This document shows, one piece after another, positions 17,403 to 26,950 of a stretch of DNA of 64,000 nt (within the stretch, counting starts at the first letter, position 1; every line of letters starts with the position of its first letter). A model generated the notes under the pieces. It saw only the letters and a list, made by a program, of their open reading frames with translations, was not told the DNA's origin and did no database searches. Location of the stretch: contig JAEUIC010000039.1 in assembly GCA_016795285.1 (NCBI GenBank), forward strand, positions 36,167 through 100,166, written 5' to 3'. The position numbers and the translations under genes are program-made. The stretch comes from Planctomycetota bacterium (GTDB lineage: Bacteria; Planctomycetota; B15-G4; SIAN01).

Positions 17403-18749
17403 ATGGTCGATCGACTCCGCTCGCCTCGTCGCGACTTCCTGCGCGCGAGCCTCGGTGGCGCGCTCGGGTTGGCGCTCGCCGATCGCTTCCGCTTCGGCCT
17501 CTTCGCGCAGGAGGCGGGGGTGCCAGCGGGTGCAGCGGCCGTGGCGCCGGTCGCTGCTGCGGCGCCGGGCGCCGGCGCGAAGGCGCAGGCGGTGATCCAC
17601 CTCTTCCTGCCGGGCGGCATGGCGCAGCAGGAGTCGTTCGATCCGAAGCCGTTCGCGCCGGCCGAGTACCGCGGCCCGTTCCGCTCGATCGAGACCAAGG
17701 TGCCGGGGTTGCGCTTCGGCGAGCACTGGAAGGAGCTCGCCAAGCTCGCCGATCGCTTCACGGTCGTGCGCACGATGTCGCACGGCGAAGCAGCGCACGA
17801 GCGCGGCACCCACAACCTCTTCACCGGCTACCGGCCGAGCCCGGCGCTGCAGTACCCGAGCTTCGGCGCGGTCGTCTCGCACGAGCTCGGCTCGCGCGGC
17901 GCGCTGCCGCCCTACGTCTGCATCCCGAGCCAGCCGTTCGTCGACGCCGGCAGCGGCTACCTGAGTTCCGCCTACGGCCCCTTCAGCCTCGGCAGCGATC
18001 CGGCTGCCGGGAACTTCGAGGTGCGCGACCTCGCGCCGCCGCAAGGGATCGACGAGGCGCGCCTCGCGCGGCGCCGCGCGCTGCTGGCCAAGGTCGACTC
18101 GCGCTTCCGCGCCGCGACGCCCGCCGCCGACGAGGTCGCGGCCGCCGCCTCCTTCTACGAGCGCGCGTATGCGCTGATCGCCTCGCCCGAAGCGAAGGCG
18201 GCGTTCGATCTGAAGGCGGAGCCCGACCAGCTGCGCGATCGCTACGGCCGCCACGCGGCGGGGCAGCGCCTGTTGATGGCGCGCCGCCTCGTCGAGGCGG
18301 GCGTGCGCTGGGTCTCGGTCACCTACGGCGGCTGGGACCACCACGACAACATCGCCGGCGCCTTCGCGGGCCAAGCGCGCGAGCTCGACCAGGGGCTCGC
18401 GTCGCTGCTGCGCGACCTCGAGGAGCGCGACCGCCTCGACTCGACGCTGGTGCTGGTCACCACCGAGTTCGGCCGCACGCCGAAGCTGAACGCGACGGCG
18501 GGGCGCGACCACTGGCCGCGCGTCTTCTCGCTGCTGCTCGCCGGCGGCGGCATCAAGAAGGGCGGCGTCTACGGCACCTCGAACTCGACCTGGACCGAGC
18601 CCGAGGACGTCGCGCTCTCGGTCGAGCAGTTCGCGGCGACCGTCTACCACTTGATCGGCATCGACTCCGGCAAGGAGCTGCTGGCGCCGGGCAACCGGCC
18701 GATCGAGATCGTGAAGGGCGGCCACGTCGTGCCGGAGCTGCTCGCTTGA
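17403..18749 (+). CDS. DUF1501 protein with Tat signal
   Basis: The 448-residue product has a clear twin-arginine leader (SPRRDFLRASLGGALGLALA) and an Ala-rich linker. The DUF1501 domain then runs from about residue 60, with LFLPGGMAQQESFDPKPF, RDRYGRHAAGQRLLMARRLV, VTTEFGRTPKLNATAGRDHW and ATVYHLIGID. Family membership predicts an exported sulfatase/phosphatase-fold protein of unknown substrate. AGGAG lies 7 bases before the ATG. It leads a plus-strand operon: its TGA overlaps the TTG of the PPC gene, which in turn overlaps the DUF1549 gene. It is a distant paralogue of the gene at 7298-8761. Confidence 0.9.
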   Translation: MVDRLRSPRRDFLRASLGGALGLALADRFRFGLFAQEAGVPAGAAAVAPVAAAAPGAGAKAQAVIHLFLPGGMAQQESFDPKPFAPAEYRGPFRSIETKVPGLRFGEHWKELAKLADRFTVVRTMSHGEAAHERGTHNLFTGYRPSPALQYPSFGAVVSHELGSRGALPPYVCIPSQPFVDAGSGYLSSAYGPFSLGSDPAAGNFEVRDLAPPQGIDEARLARRRALLAKVDSRFRAATPAADEVAAAASFYERAYALIASPEAKAAFDLKAEPDQLRDRYGRHAAGQRLLMARRLVEAGVRWVSVTYGGWDHHDNIAGAFAGQARELDQGLASLLRDLEERDRLDSTLVLVTTEFGRTPKLNATAGRDHWPRVFSLLLAGGGIKKGGVYGTSNSTWTEPEDVALSVEQFAATVYHLIGIDSGKELLAPGNRPIEIVKGGHVVPELLA

Positions 18750-21271
18750 GCGCGGCGCCGCTCGCGCTCCTCGTCGCTGCGATTGGCGCGACGAGCAGCG
18801 GCGCGCGCCTCGCCGCTGGCGCGCCCGCGATCGTCATCGCTGCGCTGCCGGCGCCGTCGAATCCCGACGTCGATCTGCTGCTGCCGCGCGGCGGGCAGCG
18901 CGGCAGCGAGGTCGAGGTCGAGTTCCGCGGCGCGCGCCTCGCCGATGCGGCCGACCTGCTCTTCTACTCGCCCGGTTTCGAGCTGCTCTCGCTGGCCGCG
19001 CCCGACGCCGCTCGCGTGACCGCGCGCCTGCGCCTCGCGCCCGACTGCCGCCTCGGCGAGCACCAGCTGCGGCTGCTCACGAAGAGCGGCCTCTCGCGCC
19101 TGCTCACCTTCTGGGTCTCGCCGTTCCCGACCGTGAACGAGGCCGAGCCCAACTCCGACTTCGCCCATCCGCAGCCGATCGGCCGCAACGTCACGCTGCA
19201 CGGCACGATCGCCAACGAGGACGTCGACCACTTCGTCGTCGAGATGCGCGCCGGCGAGCGGCTCTCCGTCGAGGTCGAGGGGCAGCGGCTCGGCGACGCG
19301 CCCTTCGATCCGTTCGTCGCGGTGCTCGACGAGCGGCGCTTCGAGCTCGCCTCGTGCGACGACAGCGCGCTCTTCAAGCAGGACCCGCTCCTCTCCGTCG
19401 TCGTGCCGGCCGACGGCCGCTACATCGTGCAGCTGCGCGAGGCGAGCTTCGGCGGCAGCGACCGCTGTCGCTACCAGCTCCACGTCGGCACCTTCCCGCG
19501 CCCGCTCGCCGTCTTTCCCGCGGGCGGCCGCACCAAGACCACGCGCGCTGTCGAGCTGCGCGGCGACGCGGCCGGCCCCTTCGCGATGGAGCTCGTGCTG
19601 CCCGATCCGCTGCCGCCCGACTTCGCGCTGCTGCCCGAGCAGGGGGGCGAAGTGGCGCCGTCGTTCCTGCCGTTCCGCGCGCGCGGCTTCGACGGGATCG
19701 ACGAGGTCGAGCCGAACGACGACTTCGCGCACGCGACGGCGGCGGCGAAGGGAGCGCCGCTCGGCCTCGACGGCGTGATCGGGAGCGCGGGCGACGTCGA
19801 CTGCTGGCGCTTCACCGCGAAGAAGGACGAGCGGCTCAACATCCGGGCGCATGCGCGGTCGCTCCGCTCGCCGCTCGATCCGGTGCTCTCGATCCACGCG
19901 GCGGACGGCCGCGCGCTCGACAGCAGCGACGACACGGTCGGGCTCGACAGCTACTTCGGGTTCACGGCGCCGGAGGACGGCGACTACCTGTTGCGCGTCA
20001 GCGATCAGCTGCGCGGCGGCGGGCCGTGCCACGTCTACCGCCTCGAGCTCAGCGCGCAGGCCCCTTCGCTGGGCGTCGACGTGCCGCGCTTCGGCCGCGA
20101 TCGGCAGGCGCGGCAGATGGTGCCGGTGGCGCAGGGCAATCGCTACGCGCTGGCGCTCCACGCCAACCGCAACCAGTTCGCCGGCGAGCTCGCCTTCACG
20201 GTGGCGAACGCGCCGCCCGGCGTCACCGTCACCGCGCTGCCGATGGCGCGCAGCGTCGACACCACGCTGCTGCTCTTCGAGGCGGCGGCCGATGCGGCGT
20301 TGACCGGAGCGCTGCTCGAAGTGACCGGCGATTGCGCCGAGCCGAAGGTGCGCGGCCGCCTGCGCCAGCGCTTCGACTTCGTGCTGGTCGCGCCGAACGA
20401 GACGTCGCTCTACGACGTCGTCTCCGATCGCCTGCCGCTGGCGGTGGTGGAGCCGCTGCCGTTCACGCTCGACGTGGTCGCCCCGAAGGCGCCGCTGGTG
20501 CAGGGCGGGCAGGTCGCGGTGAAGGTGGTCGCCACGCGGCAGCCGGGTTTCGACGCGCCGATCACGCTGCGACTGCTGGGCCTCGCGCCGGGGCTCGGCG
20601 CGCAGCCGACGATCGTGCTGCCGGCCGGGCAGAGCGAAGCGCTCTACGTGTTGAACGCCGGCGGCGAGACCGAAGCGCGCCTCCACACGCTCGCGATCCT
20701 CGGCGAGAGCGATGCGGGCGGTGGCGAGCTGCTGGCCTCGACGCCGCTGTTCGGCATCGCGGTCGCACCGCCCTTCCTCGCCATCAAGCTCGACATGGCC
20801 GCCGCCGAGCAGGGGCAGCGCGCCAGCGTCGTGGCGACGATCGAGACGCGCGCGCCCTTCACCGGCAAGGCGAAGGTCGAGCTGCGCGGGCTGCCGGCCG
20901 AGGCGACCTGCGTCGAGCGCGAGTTCGCCGCCGGCGAGACGAGCCTCGTCTTCGACGTCGCGACCACCGCGCAGACGCCGGTGGGCAAGCACACGACGCT
21001 CTTCTGCCAGGTGGTGATCGAGCAGGAGGGGGAGCCGATCCTCCACTTCACCGGTGGCGGCGGCGTGCTGCGCATCGATCCGCCGGCGCCGCCCGCAGCG
21101 GTGACCGCGGCGGCGCCGGCACCCGCGCCCGCCGCCGCGCCGGCCGCGGCTCCTGCGCCGCCGCCCGCTGCGCCGCCGGCGAAGCCGCTGTCGCGCCTCG
21201 AGCAGTTGCGCCAGAAGGCGCGCGAGCAGGCGCAAGGCGATGCGAAGCCGGCGACCGGAGGCGAGCGATGA
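18746..21271 (+). CDS. Secreted PPC-domain protein
   Basis: The 841-residue product starts at a TTG (18746) that overlaps the DUF1501 stop (TTGA). The signal-like segment follows at once, and no other start gives one. Two bacterial pre-peptidase C-terminal (PPC) domains are visible, introduced by VNEAEPNSDFAHPQPIG near residue 130 and EVEPNDDFAHATAAAKG near residue 325, each followed by GTI/GVI...VDHFVVEM-like strands. Later Ig-like stretches lead to an Ala/Pro-rich linker (about residues 785-815) and a charged tail. Such proteins are exported and may present binding domains; no catalytic motif is seen. Its ATGA overlap with the next gene puts it inside the operon. Confidence 0.82.
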   Translation: MSAAPLALLVAAIGATSSGARLAAGAPAIVIAALPAPSNPDVDLLLPRGGQRGSEVEVEFRGARLADAADLLFYSPGFELLSLAAPDAARVTARLRLAPDCRLGEHQLRLLTKSGLSRLLTFWVSPFPTVNEAEPNSDFAHPQPIGRNVTLHGTIANEDVDHFVVEMRAGERLSVEVEGQRLGDAPFDPFVAVLDERRFELASCDDSALFKQDPLLSVVVPADGRYIVQLREASFGGSDRCRYQLHVGTFPRPLAVFPAGGRTKTTRAVELRGDAAGPFAMELVLPDPLPPDFALLPEQGGEVAPSFLPFRARGFDGIDEVEPNDDFAHATAAAKGAPLGLDGVIGSAGDVDCWRFTAKKDERLNIRAHARSLRSPLDPVLSIHAADGRALDSSDDTVGLDSYFGFTAPEDGDYLLRVSDQLRGGGPCHVYRLELSAQAPSLGVDVPRFGRDRQARQMVPVAQGNRYALALHANRNQFAGELAFTVANAPPGVTVTALPMARSVDTTLLLFEAAADAALTGALLEVTGDCAEPKVRGRLRQRFDFVLVAPNETSLYDVVSDRLPLAVVEPLPFTLDVVAPKAPLVQGGQVAVKVVATRQPGFDAPITLRLLGLAPGLGAQPTIVLPAGQSEALYVLNAGGETEARLHTLAILGESDAGGGELLASTPLFGIAVAPPFLAIKLDMAAAEQGQRASVVATIETRAPFTGKAKVELRGLPAEATCVEREFAAGETSLVFDVATTAQTPVGKHTTLFCQVVIEQEGEPILHFTGGGGVLRIDPPAPPAAVTAAAPAPAPAAAPAAAPAPPPAAPPAKPLSRLEQLRQKAREQAQGDAKPATGGER

Positions 21272-23787
21272 TCGTGCCGCTGCTGTCGCTGTTGTCGCTG
21301 CCGTTGCTGCCGCTCCCCTCGGTGCTGGCGCTGCAGGACGCGTCGGAGGGTGCGCCGCTCGCGGCCTCGCGCCCCGCCGTCGCCGAGCTCTCGATCCACC
21401 CGCCGCAGCTCGCGCTGCGCGGCGCCGCCGACGTGCACGGCTTCGTCGTGCAGGCGCGCCTCGCCGATGGCACGACGCGCGACGTGACGACGCTGGCGCG
21501 CGCGACGCTGCGTGACCCGGCGCTCGCCGCGCTCGACGGCGCGACCGTGGCGCCGCTCGCGGCCGGCGCGACGGAACTGCAGGTCGAGTGGGAGGGGGCG
21601 CAAGCGGTCGCGCCGATTCGCGTCGAGGCGCCCGAGGAGACGCGGCCGGTCCGCTTCCGGCTCGACGTGATGCCGGTGCTGACCAAGGGCGGCTGCAACA
21701 GCGGCCCCTGCCACGGCTCGGCGTTGGGACAAGACGGCTTCCGCCTCTCGCTGTTCGGCTTCGATCCCGACGGCGACCACTTCCGCATCACGCGCCAGCT
21801 GCCGACGCGCCGCGTGAACCTCGCGCTGCCCGAGGAGAGCCTGCTGCTGCAGAAGGCCGCGGGCAAGGTGGCGCACACCGGCGGGCAGCGCGTGAGCGAA
21901 GGCGATCCGCTCCATCGCACGCTGCTCGCATGGCTCGAAGCGGGCGCGCCGGCCGATCCGCCGGGACTGCCGACGCCGCTCGCCATCGACCTCTACCCGC
22001 CGCGCACGGTGCTGGAAGGCGCCGGCTCGACGCAGGCGCTGCGCGTGGTCGCGCGCTACTCCGACGGCAGCGACCGCGACGTCACCCACCTCTCGGCCTT
22101 CTTCAGCAGCGCCGATTCGGTGGCGGCCGCCGACAAGGTGGGGCGCGTCACCGCCGGCCAGCGCGGCGAAGCGTTCGTGATGGCGCGCTTCGCCACGTTC
22201 ACCATCGGCGTGCCGATCATCGTGCTGCCGGCCGGCGAGGCGTGGACGCCGACGCCGCGCGACTCCGACCAGTGGCCCGCGGACTGGATCGATTCGCTGG
22301 TCGCCGAGAAGCACGAGCGGCTGCGCCTCCTCCCGTCGCCGCGCTGCGATGACGCCACCTTCCTGCGCCGCGCCTGGATCGACGTGGTCGGCCTGCTGCC
22401 GCCCGCCGCCGACGTGGAGCGCTTCCTCGCCGATCCGGCGCCGGACAAGCGCGAGCGGCTGATCGACGCGCTCCTCTCCCGCAAGGAGTTCTCCGAGCTC
22501 TGGGTGATGAAGTTCGCCGAGCTGCTCCAGATGCGGACCGACGAGAACAACCGCGTCCCCTACAAGTCGACGCTGCTCTACTTCCACTGGCTCGAGGAGC
22601 GCCTCGCCCGCAACGTGCCGTTCGACCAGGTGGTGCGCGAGCTCCTGACGGCGAGCGGCGGCACCTTCAAGTCGCCCGCCGCCAACTTCTTCCAGGTCGA
22701 GCGCGACACGCTGAAGCTGACCGAGAACGTGGCGCAGGTCTTCTTGGGCATGCGCATCCAGTGCGCGCAGTGCCACAACCATCCGTTCGACCGCTGGACG
22801 ATGGACGACTACTACGGCTTCGCCGCCTTCTTCGCGCAGGTCGGCCGCAAGAACGCCGAGGATCCGCGCGAGACGATCGTCTTCGACGCGCGCGGCGGCG
22901 AGGTGAACCATCCGGTCGGCGGCCGCGCGATGGCGCCGAAGTTCCTCGGCGGCGCGACGCCCGACGTGGCGGGCCGCGATCGGCGCGCCGTGCTGGCCGA
23001 GTGGCTCACCGCGCGCGACAACCCGTGGTTCGCGAAGAACCTGGTGAACCTGGTCTGGAGCCACTTCTTCGGCGTCGGCATCGTCGAGCCGGTCGACGAC
23101 GCGCGCGTCAGCAACCCGCCCGCGAACCCGGAGCTCCTCGACGAGCTCGCCCGCCGCTTCGTCGAGTGGAACTACGACTTCAAGCGGCTGGTCCGCGAGA
23201 TCTGCACCTCGCAGGCGTGGCAGCGCGCGACCGAGGTGAACGGCAGCAACGCGCTCGACGAGCGGAACGCCTCGCACGCGCTGGTGCGCCGCATGCGGGC
23301 CGAGGTGCTGCTCGACGCGATCCACGCCGTCACCGGCACGGCCGAGAAGTTCCCCGGCCTGCCGCTCGGCGCGCGCGCGGTGCAGATCGCCGACGGCAAC
23401 GTCGCCACCTACTTCCTCACCACCTTCGGACGCGCCTCGCGCGCCACCGTCTGCAGCTGCGAGGTGAAGATGGAGCCGAGCCTCTCGCAGGCGCTCCACC
23501 TGCTGAACGGCGACACCACTTCGCAGCGCATCCGCGAGGGCGGCCGCATCCGCGCGCTGCTCGCGGCCGGCCGCACGCCGGCGGAGATCGTGCGCGAGCT
23601 CTGGCTCTCCTGCCTCGCTCGTCCGCCGAGCGAGGAGGAGCTGGCCGACCTGCTGGCCGCGCTGCCGCCCGCGCCACCGCCTGCCGCCGACGGCACTCCC
23701 GCCGCGCCGTCGCCCGAGCTCGAAGCGGCGCTCGAAGACCTCTTCTGGGCGCTGCTCAACTCGAAGGAGTTCGTCTTCAACCATTGA
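21268..23787 (+). CDS. DUF1549/DUF1553 secreted cytochrome-like protein
   Basis: The 839-residue product has a signal peptide, an Ig-like (Big2-type) segment, a cytochrome-type region with CNSGPCHGS (about residue 142), a second Ig-like segment, DUF1549 with CAQCHNHPFDRW near residue 499, and DUF1553 with WLTARDNPWFAKNLVN. CSCEVKMEPSLSQALHLLNG comes near the end. It is a homologue of the gene at 2558-5860 but lacks the extra C-terminal insertion. The ATG at 21268 overlaps the PPC stop by 4 bases. Proteins of this kind are nearly always next to DUF1501 genes in planctomycetes. The function is inferred to be periplasmic, possibly redox or polysaccharide related. Confidence 0.9.
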   Translation: MIVPLLSLLSLPLLPLPSVLALQDASEGAPLAASRPAVAELSIHPPQLALRGAADVHGFVVQARLADGTTRDVTTLARATLRDPALAALDGATVAPLAAGATELQVEWEGAQAVAPIRVEAPEETRPVRFRLDVMPVLTKGGCNSGPCHGSALGQDGFRLSLFGFDPDGDHFRITRQLPTRRVNLALPEESLLLQKAAGKVAHTGGQRVSEGDPLHRTLLAWLEAGAPADPPGLPTPLAIDLYPPRTVLEGAGSTQALRVVARYSDGSDRDVTHLSAFFSSADSVAAADKVGRVTAGQRGEAFVMARFATFTIGVPIIVLPAGEAWTPTPRDSDQWPADWIDSLVAEKHERLRLLPSPRCDDATFLRRAWIDVVGLLPPAADVERFLADPAPDKRERLIDALLSRKEFSELWVMKFAELLQMRTDENNRVPYKSTLLYFHWLEERLARNVPFDQVVRELLTASGGTFKSPAANFFQVERDTLKLTENVAQVFLGMRIQCAQCHNHPFDRWTMDDYYGFAAFFAQVGRKNAEDPRETIVFDARGGEVNHPVGGRAMAPKFLGGATPDVAGRDRRAVLAEWLTARDNPWFAKNLVNLVWSHFFGVGIVEPVDDARVSNPPANPELLDELARRFVEWNYDFKRLVREICTSQAWQRATEVNGSNALDERNASHALVRRMRAEVLLDAIHAVTGTAEKFPGLPLGARAVQIADGNVATYFLTTFGRASRATVCSCEVKMEPSLSQALHLLNGDTTSQRIREGGRIRALLAAGRTPAEIVRELWLSCLARPPSEEELADLLAALPPAPPPAADGTPAAPSPELEAALEDLFWALLNSKEFVFNH

Positions 23788-23820
23788 GCGGCGCGGGGCA
23801 GCGACGTTCGAAGAAGCGCG

Positions 23821-23862
23821 TTCGAGCAGCCGAGTTCGAGCAGCCGAGTTCGAGCAGCAGAG
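23821..23862 (+). repeat. 14-bp tandem repeat, three copies, in a leader
   Basis: TTCGAGCAGCCGAG occurs at 23821-23834 and 23835-23848, with a one-base variant at 23849-23862. The repeat fills the 5' leader of the next gene, just before its GAGGGA ribosome site. It is probably slippage-prone; no function is claimed. Confidence 0.7.
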
Positions 23863-23874
23863 CCGAGGGAAGCG

Positions 23875-26808
23875 ATGGGGATGCAACGGTCGATCGCGTG
23901 GGGCGGGTTCGCGCTGTTGTGCGCGGCGGCGCCGGCGCGCGCGCAGGAGAAGGTCACCTACGACGACCACGTGCAGCGCCTCCTCACGCAGCACTGCGGC
24001 AAGTGCCACAGCGCCGAGCGGACGCGCGCCGGCCTCGACGTGACGAGCTACCTCTCCCTGCTGAAGGGGGCGAGCAGCGGCGCCGTCCTCGAAGCAGGCG
24101 ATCCCGACGCGAGCACGCTCTACCTCGCGATCACCCATCAGCGCGAGCCGACCATGCCGCCCGGCAGCCGCAAGCTGCCCGACGCCGTCGCCGAGACGAT
24201 CCGCCAGTGGATCGCCGGCGGGCTGCTCGAGAGCGCCGGCAGCCAGGCGAAGCCGAAGGCGAAGAAGAAGAGCCTCGCGCTGGCGATCGTGCCGGGCGCG
24301 GGCCGTCCCGAGACGCTGCCGACGCTGTCGCGCCACCTGCCGCAGGAGCCGCTCGTCGTGCCGCGCCGTGCCGGCGCCATCACGGCGCTCGCCGCTCATC
24401 CGTGGCTGCCGCTGCTGGCGGTGGCGGGCGCGCGCCAGATCGTGCTGCACGACCCGCGCACCTTCGAGCTGCGCGGCGTGCTGCCGTTCCCCGAGGGACA
24501 GGCGAACACGCTCGCCTTCAGCCGCGATGGCGCGCTGCTGGTCGCGGGCGGCGGGCAGCCGGGCGCGAGCGGGCGCGCGGTCGCGTGGGACCTGACGAGC
24601 GGCCGGCGCGTGATCGAGGCGGGCGACGAGGACGACGCGCTGCTCGCCTGCGACCTCGCGCCCGACCGCTCGCGCCTCCTGCTCGGCGGACCGGCGAAGC
24701 ACGTCCGCGTGGTCGATCCAGCCGGCGGCGCGCCGCTCCACACGCTGAAGAAGCACACCGACTGGGTGACGGCCGGCGCTTTCAGCCCCGACGGCGTCCT
24801 CTTCGCCAGCGGCGATCGCGCCGGCGGCCTGGTCGTCTGGGAGAGCGAGAGCGGCCGCGAGATGCACACGCTGCAAAGCGGCTCGGCGGCGATCACCGGG
24901 CTCGCTTGGCGCGACGACTCGAACGTGGTGGCGAGCGCTTCGGAGGACGGGCAGCTGCGCCTCTTCGAGATGTTCGAGGGCAAGGCGATCAAGGCGTTCG
25001 GCGCGCACGACGGCGGCGCGCTCGCCGTGGCGATGGCGCACGACGGGCGGCTCGTCAGCGGCGGCCGCGACAAGCTGGTGAAGCTCTGGAGCGCGGAAGG
25101 ACAGCTGCTGAAGACGTTCGGGCCGATGGGGGATCTGGTGCTCGAGGTCGCCCTCGACGACGAGGGGACGCGCGTGGTCGGCGCCGACGCGAGCGGCGCG
25201 GTTGCACTCTGGAACGCGGCCGACGGCGCCTTCCTCGCGAACCTCACGACCACGCCGGCGCGCCTCGCCGATCGGCTGCTGGCGGCCGAGGCGAATCGCC
25301 GCACCGCCGCCGAGCGAGTGGCGCGCGCGGTGCCGGCCGCCGAAGCAGCGCAGCGCGACGCCGCCGCTCCCCTCGCCGAGCGCGACCGCTGCGTGGCGGC
25401 GGCGACGGCGGCGAACGCGGCGCGCGAGGGCGCGGCGCGGCAGCTCGACGAGGCGCGTGCCGCCGTGGCGAGCGCGACCAGTGCGGCCGAGCAGGCGCGC
25501 GCGCGCGTGGCGCAGCTCGAGGCGGAGCGCGCGACGGCGCAGTCGGCGCTCGAGCCGGCGCGTGCGACGCTCGCCGCGGCCGAGCCGATCGCCGCCACGA
25601 CCGCCGAAGCGGCCAACGCGCGCGCGACGTTGGCGGCGCAGCTCGAAGCGGGGGCCGCCGCGGCGCAGGCGCTGGCGACGGCGGCGCCCGACGATGGCGC
25701 GCTGGCGGCGGTGGCGAAGTCGACGCAGGAGAGCGCCAACGCGGCGCGCGCGGCGGCCACGGTCGCCGCGGAGCAGGCGGCCGCCGCGGAGGCGAGCCGA
25801 TGGGCGGCAGAGCAGGCGCTCGCGCTGGCGAACGCGCGCGCGGCCGAACTCGATGCCTCGGTCGTGGCCGCTGCCGCCGAGCGCGACGCCGCGGCCGCGC
25901 GCGCTGCGACCAGCGTCGCGCCGCCGGTCGAACTCGAGAGCGCGCTCGCCTTGGCGCAAGGCGAGGCGGAGCGCGCGAGCGCCGCGGCGGCCGCAGCGAC
26001 GACGGCGGCCGCTCCGCTGGCCGAGACGGCGACGAAGGCACGCGCGGCGGCCGACGCGGCGACCCGCGAACTGGTCGCCGCGCACCGCGAGGTCGCCCGC
26101 CTCGAAGCGGCGCGCCTCGATGTCGAGCTGGCGCAGCTCGATCGCGAGCTCGCGGTGCTCGACGCGGCGGTGGCGCTCGCCGAGGAGGCGCTGGCCGAGC
26201 GCGAGGCGGCCGCGGCGGCGGTGCGCGCGCAGGAGCAGGCGCTGCAGGCGGAGCTCGCGGCGGGGCCGGAACGCAGCGGCGCGCTCGCTGCGGCGATCGC
26301 GGCGCAGCGCGAGGAGCAGGCGCAGCGCGAGACGGCGCAGCGCGCGGCGGCGGAGCGGTTGGCCACGAAGGAGGCGCGCCTCGCGGCGTTGCGCGACTTC
26401 GCGGCGCAGATCGGCGTCGATCAAGCGGCGGAGGGTGCGGGCGGCGGTGCGGGCGCGAGCGACGCGCCGCTGTCGCAGGCGGCGGCGAAGCTGGCGGAGG
26501 CGTTGGCGGCGCTGACCGCCGATCGCGCACTCGCCGAGCAGGCGGTGGCCACTGCGGCGACGGCGGTCGAAGCGGCGCGCGGCGCGGTGGCGGCGGCAGA
26601 GGCGGAGGCGCGCGCGCACCACGAGCGGCTCGCGGCGCTGCCGGCGGCGATCGGCGCGCAGCAGCAACGGCTCGCGGCCGCCGCGGAAGAGGTCGCCGTC
26701 GCGCGGCAGCAGGTCGAGCAGGCGCAGGCGCAACGCGTCGCGCCGCTCGCGCGCAACGCCGAGCTCGCGGTGCAGCGCGATCGTTGGCTGCAGGTCGCCG
26801 GCGGCTGA
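23875..26808 (+). CDS. Secreted cytochrome c / WD40 protein with long alanine-rich coiled coil
   Basis: The 977-residue product has a signal peptide (about residues 1-23), a cytochrome region with CGKCH (Cys41, Cys44, His45), and MPPGSRKLPD near residue 90. WD40 repeats run to about residue 465, with FSPDGVLFASGD, SEDGQLRLF and VSGGRDKLVKLWS as landmarks. The last ~500 residues are almost pure Ala/Glu/Arg heptad-rich helix, a predicted long coiled coil. The homologue at 5892-7301 lacks this part. A GAGGGA precedes the ATG. Another ATG two codons later (23881) is also possible. It closes the second cassette, 87 bp after the DUF1549 gene. The coiled coil may tether the propeller across the periplasm; that is conjecture. 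Confidence 0.85.
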   Translation: MGMQRSIAWGGFALLCAAAPARAQEKVTYDDHVQRLLTQHCGKCHSAERTRAGLDVTSYLSLLKGASSGAVLEAGDPDASTLYLAITHQREPTMPPGSRKLPDAVAETIRQWIAGGLLESAGSQAKPKAKKKSLALAIVPGAGRPETLPTLSRHLPQEPLVVPRRAGAITALAAHPWLPLLAVAGARQIVLHDPRTFELRGVLPFPEGQANTLAFSRDGALLVAGGGQPGASGRAVAWDLTSGRRVIEAGDEDDALLACDLAPDRSRLLLGGPAKHVRVVDPAGGAPLHTLKKHTDWVTAGAFSPDGVLFASGDRAGGLVVWESESGREMHTLQSGSAAITGLAWRDDSNVVASASEDGQLRLFEMFEGKAIKAFGAHDGGALAVAMAHDGRLVSGGRDKLVKLWSAEGQLLKTFGPMGDLVLEVALDDEGTRVVGADASGAVALWNAADGAFLANLTTTPARLADRLLAAEANRRTAAERVARAVPAAEAAQRDAAAPLAERDRCVAAATAANAAREGAARQLDEARAAVASATSAAEQARARVAQLEAERATAQSALEPARATLAAAEPIAATTAEAANARATLAAQLEAGAAAAQALATAAPDDGALAAVAKSTQESANAARAAATVAAEQAAAAEASRWAAEQALALANARAAELDASVVAAAAERDAAAARAATSVAPPVELESALALAQGEAERASAAAAAATTAAAPLAETATKARAAADAATRELVAAHREVARLEAARLDVELAQLDRELAVLDAAVALAEEALAEREAAAAAVRAQEQALQAELAAGPERSGALAAAIAAQREEQAQRETAQRAAAERLATKEARLAALRDFAAQIGVDQAAEGAGGGAGASDAPLSQAAAKLAEALAALTADRALAEQAVATAATAVEAARGAVAAAEAEARAHHERLAALPAAIGAQQQRLAAAAEEVAVARQQVEQAQAQRVAPLARNAELAVQRDRWLQVAGG

Positions 26809-26816
26809 TCGAGCCG

Positions 26817-26833
26817 CTCGCGCTGAGCGCGAG
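26817..26833. terminator. Hairpin 8 bp after the WD40/coiled-coil gene
   Basis: CTCGCGC (26817-26823) and GCGCGAG (26827-26833) form a perfect 7-bp stem with a TGA loop. It stands right after the stop codon at 26806-26808. No T-run follows. Confidence 0.4.
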
Positions 26834-26854
26834 AGCGCGCGCCGCCCGCTCCCT

Positions 26855-26870
26855 CCCGAAAGTTTTCGGG
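26855..26870. terminator. Second hairpin upstream of otsA
   Basis: CCCGAAA and TTTCGGG form a perfect inverted repeat around GT. It lies between the WD40 gene and otsA, 80 bp before the otsA start, followed by an alternating GC run near 26874-26890. It could be a terminator or part of the otsA leader. Confidence 0.4.
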
Positions 26871-26950
26871 TGGCATGCGCGCGCGCGCGCCGCTTGATTC
26901 GCTCTTCCATCGCGCCGCGTCCCCAACGTCGCGCGAGGGCAAGGAGCAGG

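Noticed and set aside
26874..26891. Alternating GC run as a regulatory Z-DNA element
   Set aside because: Such runs are common by chance in this composition; nothing else supports a role.
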